Below are positions 28,901-35,364 of a stretch of DNA of 64,000 bases, piece by piece; within the stretch, counting starts at the first letter, position 1; every line of letters starts with the position of its first letter. The notes under the pieces were generated by a model. That model saw nothing but the letters and a program-made list of their open reading frames with translations, did no database searches and was not told where the DNA came from. The stretch comes from an uncultured Dyadobacter sp. (GTDB lineage Bacteria; Bacteroidota; Bacteroidia; Cytophagales; Spirosomataceae). Location: the NCBI RefSeq assembly GCF_946482605.1, contig NZ_CAMLSE010000003.1, positions 186,001-250,000 of the forward strand, given 5' to 3'. The translations under genes and the position numbers were made by a program.

Positions 28901-29338
28901 CTCATCCACCACCTTTCCCTTTACCGGGGCCATATTGATCAGCTGCGACTCGTTCACTTCCACCTTCACAGGAGCCGCCGCCGAAGGGGTGCGCGAGAGA
29001 ATGATGTGTTTCCCGCTGAGCTCGTACCGGATATTCATCGGTTGGAAAAGCTTGTCGAGCAGGTAACCCAGCGGCGCATTGGTCACTTTGAGCGTAACCA
29101 GCTGCTGTGACTGGCCAATCTGCGGTGTGTAGGAGAACCTGACGTCGGCGATCTTTTCAAGTTCCTTCAGTGCAGGCCTGAGTTTCATTTCCGTCAGACT
29201 GAGGCTGATGCGGCGGCTCAACAGCTCCTGCGCAGACAGATCGTTAGCCCAGGAAACCCCCATAAATACAAACGCCAGTAACGCCTGAACCAACGATATT
29301 TTCATACATTGGAATAGTAAATGTCTTGCTTGTTTCAT
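25907..29338 (-). CDS. SusC/RagA-type TonB-dependent transporter with STN signalling domain (locus 2)
   Basis: 1143 residues. Signal peptide (possibly from the internal Met of MKISLVQALLAF), STN domain (LLSRRISLSLTEMKLRPALKEL), carboxypeptidase-D-like domain (GKVVDEIGMPLAGVSILLKG), plug with ALNEVVVVGYGAQKK, SADPIYVIDGI and VLKDATSAAVYGARAANGVI, then the barrel ending AGLSLRF. The STN domain marks it as a signalling transporter for the FecR protein encoded 205 bases upstream. It shares overall plan but clearly differs in sequence from the locus 1 SusC, so the two are not a recent duplication. Confidence 0.94.
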   Translation of the reverse strand: MKQARHLLFQCMKISLVQALLAFVFMGVSWANDLSAQELLSRRISLSLTEMKLRPALKELEKIADVRFSYTPQIGQSQQLVTLKVTNAPLGYLLDKLFQPMNIRYELSGKHIILSRTPSAAAPVKVEVNESQLINMAPVKGKVVDEIGMPLAGVSILLKGTTNGTLTNAEGEFSFDAPGGEGTLVFSFVGFVSKEVPIGGRTYLDIKLEPLASALNEVVVVGYGAQKKITMTGAVSTVSADAIRNVPTANITNALAGRVAGLFATQKSGAPGSGSTLIIRGKSTFNSADPIYVIDGIVRTAGDFEALSPTEVDNISVLKDATSAAVYGARAANGVILVTTKRGTTDAPTFTYSAYLGKESPSKVPERMSAYEHALYRNNVARFNNRPVTDPSYYTQDEIDYFKNNNINHDWFKGAWQDPVFTQHNLSVSGGSEKVKYFSSLGYNFQDGGFKNLKYDRFNLRSNVDAKIAKGLNMALMIDASLQKRDRPYWPYDGGDDDRMYDLYRGLLNKPSFMPWKIGDKYVRAFQQWNPIGLIDNAGLRSLKKNTFNGILKLDYAIPGIDGLKANVSFNYRKYYEYDKTVRKKYPVSEFKTTGGHNHLLTEEVTNNLLLGDWDNSAFASFDETNSYQLNAGLQYEKTFNEKHFLTIMGMYEQSEGTGNYLYGFRNKLLTPSIDQLFIGNAASENQSATGRASETGRLGYIGRVTYSYNEKYLFEANFRSDASLKFAPEGRWGFFPSVSAGWRLSEEAFVKNNFKNIDNLKLRASYGLLGNDGGVQVAEYGYQSVFSVAGGAVFGSATSGIAPGALPNYDITWEKTRITDIGLEGSLWRGLLSFELDYFRKYTYDILGTRIISIPNTFGATLPRENYGIVNNQGIEVTARHDHTLKNGLQYFVGGNLSFARNKVKQQDYAAGAFDYQIPIGRPIGYLRGYEAAGIARTQADLENLPKWGTYEWSLGDVILKDQNGDGTVDSKDMVVLSRQGVTPEIMYGITTGGRWKGFDLNVLFQGVANRKIMFPNRGDLWDEQAVLKIWTDSWSPENPGAKYPRVGGIGASSYGASREASSFWLMNGNYIRLKNIEIGYSLPKVLTNKLGIGALRIYVSGANLLTFDKIDVSDPEAIEGNYGVYQYPIMKSYNAGLSLRF

Positions 29339-29419
29339 ACTTTTGAATGAGTTGTTCGTTTGGAAAATTCGGACAATAGCGATCCTTACAACCTCTCCGG
29401 GATGCTAAGGATTAACAAG

Positions 29420-29448
29420 GGCCAATGATGGAGCAAGCATCATTGGCC
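29420..29448 (-). other. Strong hairpin in the fecR-susC spacer (locus 2)
   Basis: A perfect 11-bp inverted repeat (ggccaatgatg at 29420-29430; catcattggcc at 29438-29448) with a 7-base loop, extendable past a bulge by aaca/tgtt to about 29415-29453, sits in the 205-base gap between fecR and susC. It could dampen read-through from fecR or stabilise the susC message. A hairpin is also present at the same place in locus 1. Confidence 0.55.
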
Positions 29449-29543
29449 ATGTTGCTTAAGAAGTTTGGGCTCGTAACTATGTTGTCATACAGGCAGGGAT
29501 TGGGTTAGAAAAGTTAAAGGATCAGGTTAGTCAAAAAGTAGCG

Positions 29544-30704
29544 TTATGGCTTACATCCGGTGGTAGTGATCACTACCTGGGCGTCGATGATCTCATAAGA
29601 CGCCCCGATCGTTTTGCAGACGACGTCCAGCTTCTCGGGCAGGCTTTCATCCGAAAACGCAGCTGAGAACTGGCAATTTTCCAGCAATTCGGGGTTGTAC
29701 ACGACATTTACCCCGTATGCTTTCTTAATATCTTCAAAGAACCGCACCGCATAGTCGTCCTCGTATTCGAATTTGGGCAAGGTCTTTACATCAGGCAGCG
29801 ATACCGGGTTCTCTACCAACCGCTTGTCGAACAACTCCGCTTTCCGGTCGAAGACGACCAGTTGGTTCGGGAGCAGCAGAACGGCCGACTGTTTGGGCGC
29901 AACGCCCGCCGCATTATCTTTCACATTATTCTGATAGACAGTCACCTTGCCATTCAAAACCTTCACGGTAACATCCGTGCCGTCGTCGAATGCAACCACC
30001 TCGAATTTGGTACCCAGCACTTTGGTAACGACTTCGTTGGCATACACATAGAAAGGCTTACCGGCATTCGGGACCACATCCAGCGTTGCTCTGCCCGACA
30101 GGTACACGCTGCGGTTGTCCCGGTTATAGGCGGAAGTGAAACTGACCTCGCTCCGCGGGTCGAGCATGACCGAAGAGCTGTCGGGCAGGTAATACAGCTC
30201 CGGCTGCCCCGAGTTGTTGGCGTGCCGGGTTACCCTGGAAGTGTTTTCAAGTGTATTAATGGTTTCGGCATAATGGGCCTTGCGGGAATTTTCGGGCCGC
30301 CAGGCCAGGTAACCCGTGGCGACGACCGCCAATGCGACAGCAGCAGCCACGGCCATCCGGTACCAGCCAAAACGCTGGCGCAGCGGCTTAACCGGCTCGC
30401 CCGCTTCCTGTGTTCGGGTGCCTTGTGCCCCGGCGTCATGCGCCTTCGTGGTGCGCAGGATCCTGTCGAGCAACTTCGCTTCCTCTTCTTCGGACAGATA
30501 GGTTCTGGAATAGCTCGTCAATCCGGCCAGCACGGCATTGAGCAGTTCACCGGCTTGTTGCCACTCGGAGTTTTTGTGGGGATAAATGCGGAGGTACTCT
30601 TCCCAAAACGCCTCTGAGTCCGCTGAGGGAGCCAGGTGGTGTCGCAGAAACCGATCGTCCGTGACGAAATCTACCGGTCCAAAATGTTCGTATGTGCTGT
30701 CCAC
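29544..30704 (-). CDS. FecR-family anti-sigma factor (locus 2)
   Basis: 386 residues. A longer cytoplasmic part than its locus 1 counterpart (about 120 residues, including YLSEEEEAKLLDRIL) is followed by a membrane helix (RMAVAAAVALAVVATGYLAW), the FecR domain (ELYYLPDSSSVMLDPRSEV; FYVYANEVVTKVLGTKFEV) and the DUF4974/STN-like end (VRFFEDIKKAYGVNVVYNP ... SYEIIDAQVVITTTGC). It should hold the sigma factor encoded 103 bases upstream and respond to the downstream SusC. The order sigma-fecR-susC is collinear here. Confidence 0.92.
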   Translation of the reverse strand: MDSTYEHFGPVDFVTDDRFLRHHLAPSADSEAFWEEYLRIYPHKNSEWQQAGELLNAVLAGLTSYSRTYLSEEEEAKLLDRILRTTKAHDAGAQGTRTQEAGEPVKPLRQRFGWYRMAVAAAVALAVVATGYLAWRPENSRKAHYAETINTLENTSRVTRHANNSGQPELYYLPDSSSVMLDPRSEVSFTSAYNRDNRSVYLSGRATLDVVPNAGKPFYVYANEVVTKVLGTKFEVVAFDDGTDVTVKVLNGKVTVYQNNVKDNAAGVAPKQSAVLLLPNQLVVFDRKAELFDKRLVENPVSLPDVKTLPKFEYEDDYAVRFFEDIKKAYGVNVVYNPELLENCQFSAAFSDESLPEKLDVVCKTIGASYEIIDAQVVITTTGCKP

Positions 30705-30807
30705 TGCAAGATTGTTTTACAGTTAGATGACAGATACATGATTTCCATACTCGGCAGGTTTAATAATTTTTTAAAAAAATTTTAAAACTACCGGGAGTTA
30801 CAAAATA

Positions 30808-31404
30808 TTATTTCTGAAATAGGCCGGATTGAAAAATGAAAAGCGCCGCCAAAAGCCAGCCGCGCAACTTTTCCATGGCCCGGAACACCAGGTTATGCGC
30901 CGACTGAGTATTAACTTCCAGTACCTGCCCTATTTCATGGTAATCCATGTTTTCGACGAACCGGAGACGTATGGCTTCCTGCTGGCGGGGCGGCAGCCGG
31001 GCAACCATGCGCGTGAGCATTTCTTCCCTGCTGGCAGACTCTTCTTTTTGGGTGAGGATATCTTCTGCCGAAGATTCGAACCACAGCTCTTCGAAATTCT
31101 CCTGCGGCACAAACATATGCGGGCGTTCCTGCCGTTTGAGCAAATGCAATATCCTGTTTTTCAATGCTACAAACAGATACGAACGGATATTATCGGGAAC
31201 GCTCAGCCGGTCGCGTTTGATCCATATCTCCGCAAAAACATCGTGAATACAGTCCAGTATAAACTCTTCCGAAATGGAGACCAGGCTCATGCCGTACCGG
31301 TACATGGCCTTCACATGTAATCCATAAATTTTCGTATAGGCATCCCTGTTGCCCAGCAGAAGCTCCTTCCAGAGCATTACCTCATCTTCGGATCCGGCCG
31401 CCAT
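30808..31404 (-). CDS. RNA polymerase ECF-type sigma-70 factor (locus 2)
   Basis: 198 residues from the Met at 31404 (MAAGSEDEVMLWKELLLGN). The frame is open 18 codons further up, but a TAnnTTTG -7 element at 31435-31442 lies between the two candidate starts and supports the internal one. Region 2: AYTKIYGLHVKAMYRYGMSL and DCIHDVFAEIWIKRDRL. Region 4: LPPRQQEAIRLRFVENMDYHEIGQVLEVN with the helix-turn-helix. It ends in a hydrophobic tail (LLAALFIFQSGLF). Expected to transcribe the locus 2 genes once FecR lets go. Confidence 0.92.
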   Translation of the reverse strand: MAAGSEDEVMLWKELLLGNRDAYTKIYGLHVKAMYRYGMSLVSISEEFILDCIHDVFAEIWIKRDRLSVPDNIRSYLFVALKNRILHLLKRQERPHMFVPQENFEELWFESSAEDILTQKEESASREEMLTRMVARLPPRQQEAIRLRFVENMDYHEIGQVLEVNTQSAHNLVFRAMEKLRGWLLAALFIFQSGLFQK

Positions 31405-31434
31405 TCCCTCGTTACATTTAATCCAGGCAAATTT

Positions 31435-31442
31435 CAAAATTA
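31435..31442 (-). promoter_or_regulatory. -7 promoter element of the locus 2 sigma gene
   Basis: On the minus strand the sequence is TAATTTTG, matching TAnnTTTG, about 31 bases before the chosen ATG at 31404. It is identical to the octamer before the locus 1 sigma gene. The gene-free stretch 31405-31733 (329 bases) otherwise holds the divergent DJ-1 promoter and an AT-rich centre; I see no other feature in it. Confidence 0.4.
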
Positions 31443-31615
31443 AAAGCTTCGAATGCAAAGCCCGGGCAGTCGATACCTAACGGAGCGCGTCCTTATCCGC
31501 TTCCGTACCTGTTTTCAGCCTCATTTCCATGAAACTCATATGCGATGTATCGGTAAGCGTTTTCCTTAATTTATAATTAATACTACAAACATTTGTCAAA
31601 CTAATTAGTAATCGG

Positions 31616-31647
31616 TTTGCCTGTTTGTCGGGATCAGAATACATTTA
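31616..31647 (+). promoter_or_regulatory. Promoter for the DJ-1 / tyrosinase operon
   Basis: TTTG (31616-31619), a 20-base spacer and TACATTTA (31640-31647) give a near-consensus Bacteroidota promoter with one mismatch in the -7 box. It leaves a leader of about 80 bases before the DJ-1-family ATG at 31734. It may serve all four plus-strand genes to 35363. Confidence 0.5.
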
Positions 31648-31733
31648 TGAACCAGTGCACCCCTCCGGAAAAGACTTCTACACGTTCCTGCACACGCCGC
31701 CCTCATCATTCTGTCGTCACCAAACCATCATCA

Positions 31734-32354
31734 ATGGAATCCTCAATGAATATAGCTGTACTTATTTACAACGGCGTCGAAGTCGTTGACATGAATGGGC
31801 CAATCGACGTTTTCGCGAAAGCCAACCGCTACAATAACAAGCGGTACCAGGTATACACAGTTGCTGCCACAACTGACCCCATTAAGAGCGAGGATGGTAT
31901 CGTCACAATCACGCCTGGCTATTCCCTGAGCAATTGCCCCGAGCCCGACCTGATCGTCATTCCCGGGATCATAGGGCAGGAAGTGGACCCATCCGTCACC
32001 AACTGGATTCAACAAATGGGTTACCAGGGAAAAAGGATTATGTCGGTATGCATCGGATTTTTCATTCTTGCCAAAACAGGACTGCTATCCGGCAAAAAGG
32101 CCACCACCCACTATCTGACCATCGCCGATGCGGAAAGCCAGTACCCCAACATTGAGATCGTTAAAAATGTCCGGTACGTGGCCGATGGTTCTACGACCAC
32201 GACAGGCGGCATTACCTCGGGAATAGACGGTGCATTGTCGATCGTGGAAGAGTATGACGGGCCGGCGATCGCACAGCAAACCGCCGATGTTCTGATTTAC
32301 AACCGGACAGCCCCCCTGCCAGTTTACACGCTCCTGCCGCCTTACAGTACTTAG
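31734..32354 (+). CDS. DJ-1/PfpI-family (GATase1-like) protein
   Basis: 206 residues from the ATG at 31734; the frame is open to 31617 but the family starts at MNIAVLIYNGVEVVD. The fold is seen in the alternating strands, VVDMNGPIDVFAKAN (about 18-31), LIVIPGI (73-79) and the nucleophile elbow SVCIGFFILAKTGLLSGKKATTHY, with Cys106 as nucleophile and His126 close by. This subgroup resembles isocyanide hydratases and the ligand domain of GlxA-type regulators, but there is no helix-turn-helix. No signal peptide. It lies 72 bases before the tyrosinase and may protect against, or act on, reactive carbonyl/quinone products; that link is inferred from position only. Confidence 0.82.
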   Translation: MESSMNIAVLIYNGVEVVDMNGPIDVFAKANRYNNKRYQVYTVAATTDPIKSEDGIVTITPGYSLSNCPEPDLIVIPGIIGQEVDPSVTNWIQQMGYQGKRIMSVCIGFFILAKTGLLSGKKATTHYLTIADAESQYPNIEIVKNVRYVADGSTTTTGGITSGIDGALSIVEEYDGPAIAQQTADVLIYNRTAPLPVYTLLPPYST

Positions 32355-32426
32355 CGGCGAACAGACTGCGATACTTTTCCCCTCTTTTACGAGTTCCCTT
32401 CACCATTTTCTAACAGACCAAACGTT

Positions 32427-34028
32427 ATGGCTGAATTTGTGCGTAATAATGCCTGGAACAGCAGCGGAAACTTCGCCAACACCGACCTTTTGTGGTATGC
32501 AAAAGGAGTGGAAGCGATGATGAACCGCGGCCTCAACGATCCTGCCAGCTGGTGGTTCTATGCCGCCATTCACGGTGAATATGTCAATCCCAACACCGCC
32601 TGGTACCCCGATCCACCGGCGTTTCCGGGCTGGGGCTTTATCACATCTCCACCCAAAGTTCCCACCACACCTCTGCCCGACCAGGCAGCGCTCGATCTGT
32701 ACTGGAATCAATGCCAGCATGGCAGCTGGTACTTTCTTCCCTGGCACCGGGGTTACCTGATGTCGCTCGAAATACAGCTGCGGCAGGATATCGTGAGCCA
32801 GGGCGGCCCCGACACCTGGGCGCTGCCATATTGGAACTACTTTGGTGGGACAAACGGGAGCCAGTACCAGATGCCGCCCGCATTTGCGTCCAAAACATTG
32901 CCTGATGGCAGCGCCAATGCACTTTACGTCGAAATGCGCTATGGTCCCCGGGGCGACGGAAACATTTTCATTCCATGCCCGCCGCGGTTTCCCAACGGCC
33001 CTGTGAATGCGAAGGCGATGAACAACGATTTGTTCACAGGCAGCGACGCATCCACTCCGCTCCCCGGCTTTGGCGGGCCTAAAACCACATTCTCGCATAA
33101 CGGGTCCCCCCATGGCAACTTCGAAAGCAATCCGCACGACCTCGTCCATGGCTACGTGGGCGGCGCGCCGAGTCCCACCAGCCCCATTTATGGGTTGATG
33201 GCCGACCCAGGCACTGCCGCACTGGACCCCATATTTTATCTCCACCATTGCAATATCGATCGCATGTGGGCATCGTGGAATGCAAACGGGGATGCGAATC
33301 CGGCTGATACGGACTGGTCTGATGGCCCGGCGCAGCAATTCGCGATGCCCGGCCCCGGCGGAAAGCCATGGTACTACACGCCAGGGCAGGTGCAAGATCT
33401 CAACAAGCTCGATTATAGTTACCAAGAGTTGACGACAGAAGCCGCCGAGCCAACCCTGGCCCTATCCGACCGGCTGAATGTGCTGGGCGCAAAACCCACT
33501 CCGCCGACACTCAAAGCCGCCACCCGGGCCACTCCCAAGCAGACCGAATTGCTGGGTGCAAGCCCGCTGGCCCTGACGATCGGGAAAACGCCGATAAAGA
33601 CTTCCGTTAAACTGGACAATGAAATCCGGCACACGGCCGCAGTCAGTTTTGCCAAAGTTTCCGATGCGGCTGAGGCATCACCGGACAAAGCGTTCCTGAA
33701 ACTCGAAAACGTGAGCGGGATCTTCGACGCGACGGTCCTGGGCGTTTATGTCAACTTACCGGAAAGCAAATCGGCTGGCGAAAGCGAAAAATTCCTGGCC
33801 GGCCATGTGTCCCTTTTCGGCCTGCGCCGGGCAACGATAAAGGATGGCCAGCATGGCGGGGAGGGACTCACTTTTATTCTGGACATAACACCATTTCTCG
33901 ACCAGCTCCACCTGACGAAAGCCCTGGACACCGATTCTCTTCAGGTCAGCATTGTTCCGGACAAACCACTGCCCGACGCCACAGAGGTAAAAATTGGCCG
34001 GATCAGTATTTACCGACAGGCATTCTGA
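32427..34028 (+). CDS. Tyrosinase / polyphenol oxidase with C-terminal shielding-type domain
   Basis: 533 residues, no signal peptide, so apparently cytosolic. Type-3 copper sites can be read. CuA: H49 (AAIHGEY), H98 (NQCQHGSWYF) and H107 (LPWHRGYL). CuB: H237 and H241 (NPHDLVHGY) and the H273-H274 pair (IFYLHHCNIDRMW). C96-x-H98 is placed like the Cys-His thioether pair of fungal enzymes. After the central domain (~1-335) comes a linker and a ~150-residue C-terminal domain (about 375-531, including FLKLENVSGIFDATVLGVYV and HVSLFGLRRA) of the kind that covers the active site in plant polyphenol oxidases. Reaction: oxidation of mono/diphenols to o-quinones with O2. The next two genes encode a putative metal-binding membrane protein and a free copy of the C-terminal domain. 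Confidence 0.93.
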   Translation: MAEFVRNNAWNSSGNFANTDLLWYAKGVEAMMNRGLNDPASWWFYAAIHGEYVNPNTAWYPDPPAFPGWGFITSPPKVPTTPLPDQAALDLYWNQCQHGSWYFLPWHRGYLMSLEIQLRQDIVSQGGPDTWALPYWNYFGGTNGSQYQMPPAFASKTLPDGSANALYVEMRYGPRGDGNIFIPCPPRFPNGPVNAKAMNNDLFTGSDASTPLPGFGGPKTTFSHNGSPHGNFESNPHDLVHGYVGGAPSPTSPIYGLMADPGTAALDPIFYLHHCNIDRMWASWNANGDANPADTDWSDGPAQQFAMPGPGGKPWYYTPGQVQDLNKLDYSYQELTTEAAEPTLALSDRLNVLGAKPTPPTLKAATRATPKQTELLGASPLALTIGKTPIKTSVKLDNEIRHTAAVSFAKVSDAAEASPDKAFLKLENVSGIFDATVLGVYVNLPESKSAGESEKFLAGHVSLFGLRRATIKDGQHGGEGLTFILDITPFLDQLHLTKALDTDSLQVSIVPDKPLPDATEVKIGRISIYRQAF

Positions 34029-34047
34029 ACCGACTGAACAAACGCTC

Positions 34048-34842
34048 ATGATCTACAACGAGAAGGAGTATATGCAACTCCGGTGGTCCCTGACCGGCAT
34101 CAGTCTTGTCGCCTGGATCCTGATCCTGGTCAGGCCGGCCTCATCATCGTCCTGGTGCTGCGGCGGGGATTGTCCAACACAACTCCAGATGGTCATGGCA
34201 GTCAATGCCCCCTTTCCGCAGATTGTGGAGGCAGTTTTTGCAGAAAATCCGCCCGGTTCCCTCATCGGGGACTGGGCATTGATGCTGCTGGCGATGATGA
34301 CGCCCACATTGATTCAGCCTATCCACCACATCCGCGCCAACAGTTTTGTGCGACAACGGATGCGCCTCACCCTGCTTTTTGTCCTGGGCTATTTTGCCGC
34401 CTGGATAGCAGCGGGGGCCGCTTTCGTGACGATCATGCTTGGGGCAAAAGTTTTAATGCCGGGATCTTTCTTACCTGCCTTGCTTGTGGGGGTAGCCGCA
34501 TTGATCTGGCAATCGTCGCCGGCTAAGCAGCGGAGCCTCAACCGGTGCCATCACCACAAGCCTCTGAGCGCCTTCGGTACCCGGGCAGACCGGGACGCCG
34601 CGGCAATGGGCCTCACCCATGCGGGCTGGTGCCTGTATTCCTGCTGGTCGGCCATGCTGTTCGCAATGCTCCTGCCCGCCGGGCATATGATGGCCATGGC
34701 GGTGGTGAGCGTACTGGCCATATGCGAAAGGCTGGCCCCGCCACGGACTCCCCGCTGGCAGTGGCGCGGTTTTGATGCTGTTTGGCGGTATGGGAGCTTG
34801 CAGCTACGCCGTTTCCGCAGGCCGGGCACAGCCAGCGCATGA
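34048..34842 (+). CDS. DUF2182-type integral membrane protein (putative metal binding)
   Basis: 264 residues from the ATG at 34048, 19 bases after the tyrosinase stop. About five membrane helices: SLTGISLVAWILILV, LIGDWALMLLAMMTPTLIQP, LTLLFVLGYFAAWIAAGAAF, PGSFLPALLVGVAALIW and WSAMLFAMLLPAGHMMAMAV. The layout, with WALMLLAMMTP and the THAGWCLYSCWSAMLFAM segment, matches DUF2182 (PF09948, described as predicted metal-binding membrane protein). Possible ligands are the SSWCCGGDC cluster (about 36-44), RCHHH (about 173-177) and the Met-rich helices. Between a copper oxidase and its free domain, a copper-supply role is attractive but unproven. Confidence 0.82.
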   Translation: MIYNEKEYMQLRWSLTGISLVAWILILVRPASSSSWCCGGDCPTQLQMVMAVNAPFPQIVEAVFAENPPGSLIGDWALMLLAMMTPTLIQPIHHIRANSFVRQRMRLTLLFVLGYFAAWIAAGAAFVTIMLGAKVLMPGSFLPALLVGVAALIWQSSPAKQRSLNRCHHHKPLSAFGTRADRDAAAMGLTHAGWCLYSCWSAMLFAMLLPAGHMMAMAVVSVLAICERLAPPRTPRWQWRGFDAVWRYGSLQLRRFRRPGTASA

Positions 34843-34856
34843 GCTCCCAACCCTAA

Positions 34857-35363
34857 ATGAGCAAAACCATGAATTTGTCTCCTGCCGCCGAATTGATAGG
34901 AACCGTACCCCATCCGGTAGCAATAACGGGCGGGGGAACCGATGTTCAACTTGCCATTACACCCGACGGGTTGAAAAAGCTGTCGGCTACTCACAGCGCC
35001 GCAACGGATGCGATTGCCAAGGGCCACATTTATCTGGCTTTGGAAAACATTCTGGGAACGAGGGATGCCACGATCCTGAAAATCTATGTCAGTTTTCGAG
35101 AAGATGCGCTCCGGGATGATCGATTGCTCACCGGAAGCGTCAGCCTTTTCGGACTCCGGAGGGCGAGTGCCGGTAAGGGCGACAACAAGGGAGCCGGTCT
35201 GGACATATTGCTCGACATTACGCCGACTGTCACCGGCGTTCCAGCTGTAAAAGCGGGTGAATCATACGAAATGCGCATTGGTATCGTCCCGGAGGCCGAG
35301 TTACCCGGCTCCTCCGATATCGTCATTGGCAAGATCAGCTTATATCTTGAAAAAAACGGCTGA
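34857..35363 (+). CDS. Stand-alone homologue of the tyrosinase C-terminal domain
   Basis: 168 residues, starting 14 bases after the DUF2182 stop. It aligns over nearly its full length with residues ~373-531 of the tyrosinase two genes upstream: AELIGTVPHPVAI with TELLGASPLALTI, YLALENILGTRDATILKIYV with FLKLENVSGIFDATVLGVYV, the identical VSLFGLRRA, LLDITP with ILDITP, IGIVPEAELP with VSIVPDKPLP, and IGKISLY with IGRISIY. No signal peptide and no copper-site His cluster. In plant enzymes this domain blocks the active site until removed; a free copy could act in trans as cap, folding or copper-loading partner, like the separate caddie protein MelC1 of Streptomyces tyrosinase (unrelated in sequence). 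Homology is seen directly; the role is inferred. Confidence 0.88.
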   Translation: MSKTMNLSPAAELIGTVPHPVAITGGGTDVQLAITPDGLKKLSATHSAATDAIAKGHIYLALENILGTRDATILKIYVSFREDALRDDRLLTGSVSLFGLRRASAGKGDNKGAGLDILLDITPTVTGVPAVKAGESYEMRIGIVPEAELPGSSDIVIGKISLYLEKNG

Positions 35364-35364
35364 A

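Noticed and set aside
30757..30793. AT-rich palindrome-like stretch between sigma and fecR of locus 2 as a terminator
   Set aside because: Stem is almost only A/T with several mismatches; a terminator there would also separate sigma from fecR, which are expected to be co-transcribed.
31405..31458. Upstream start for the locus 2 sigma factor
   Set aside because: A -7 element lies within this stretch, and the added residues are not part of the sigma family N-terminus.
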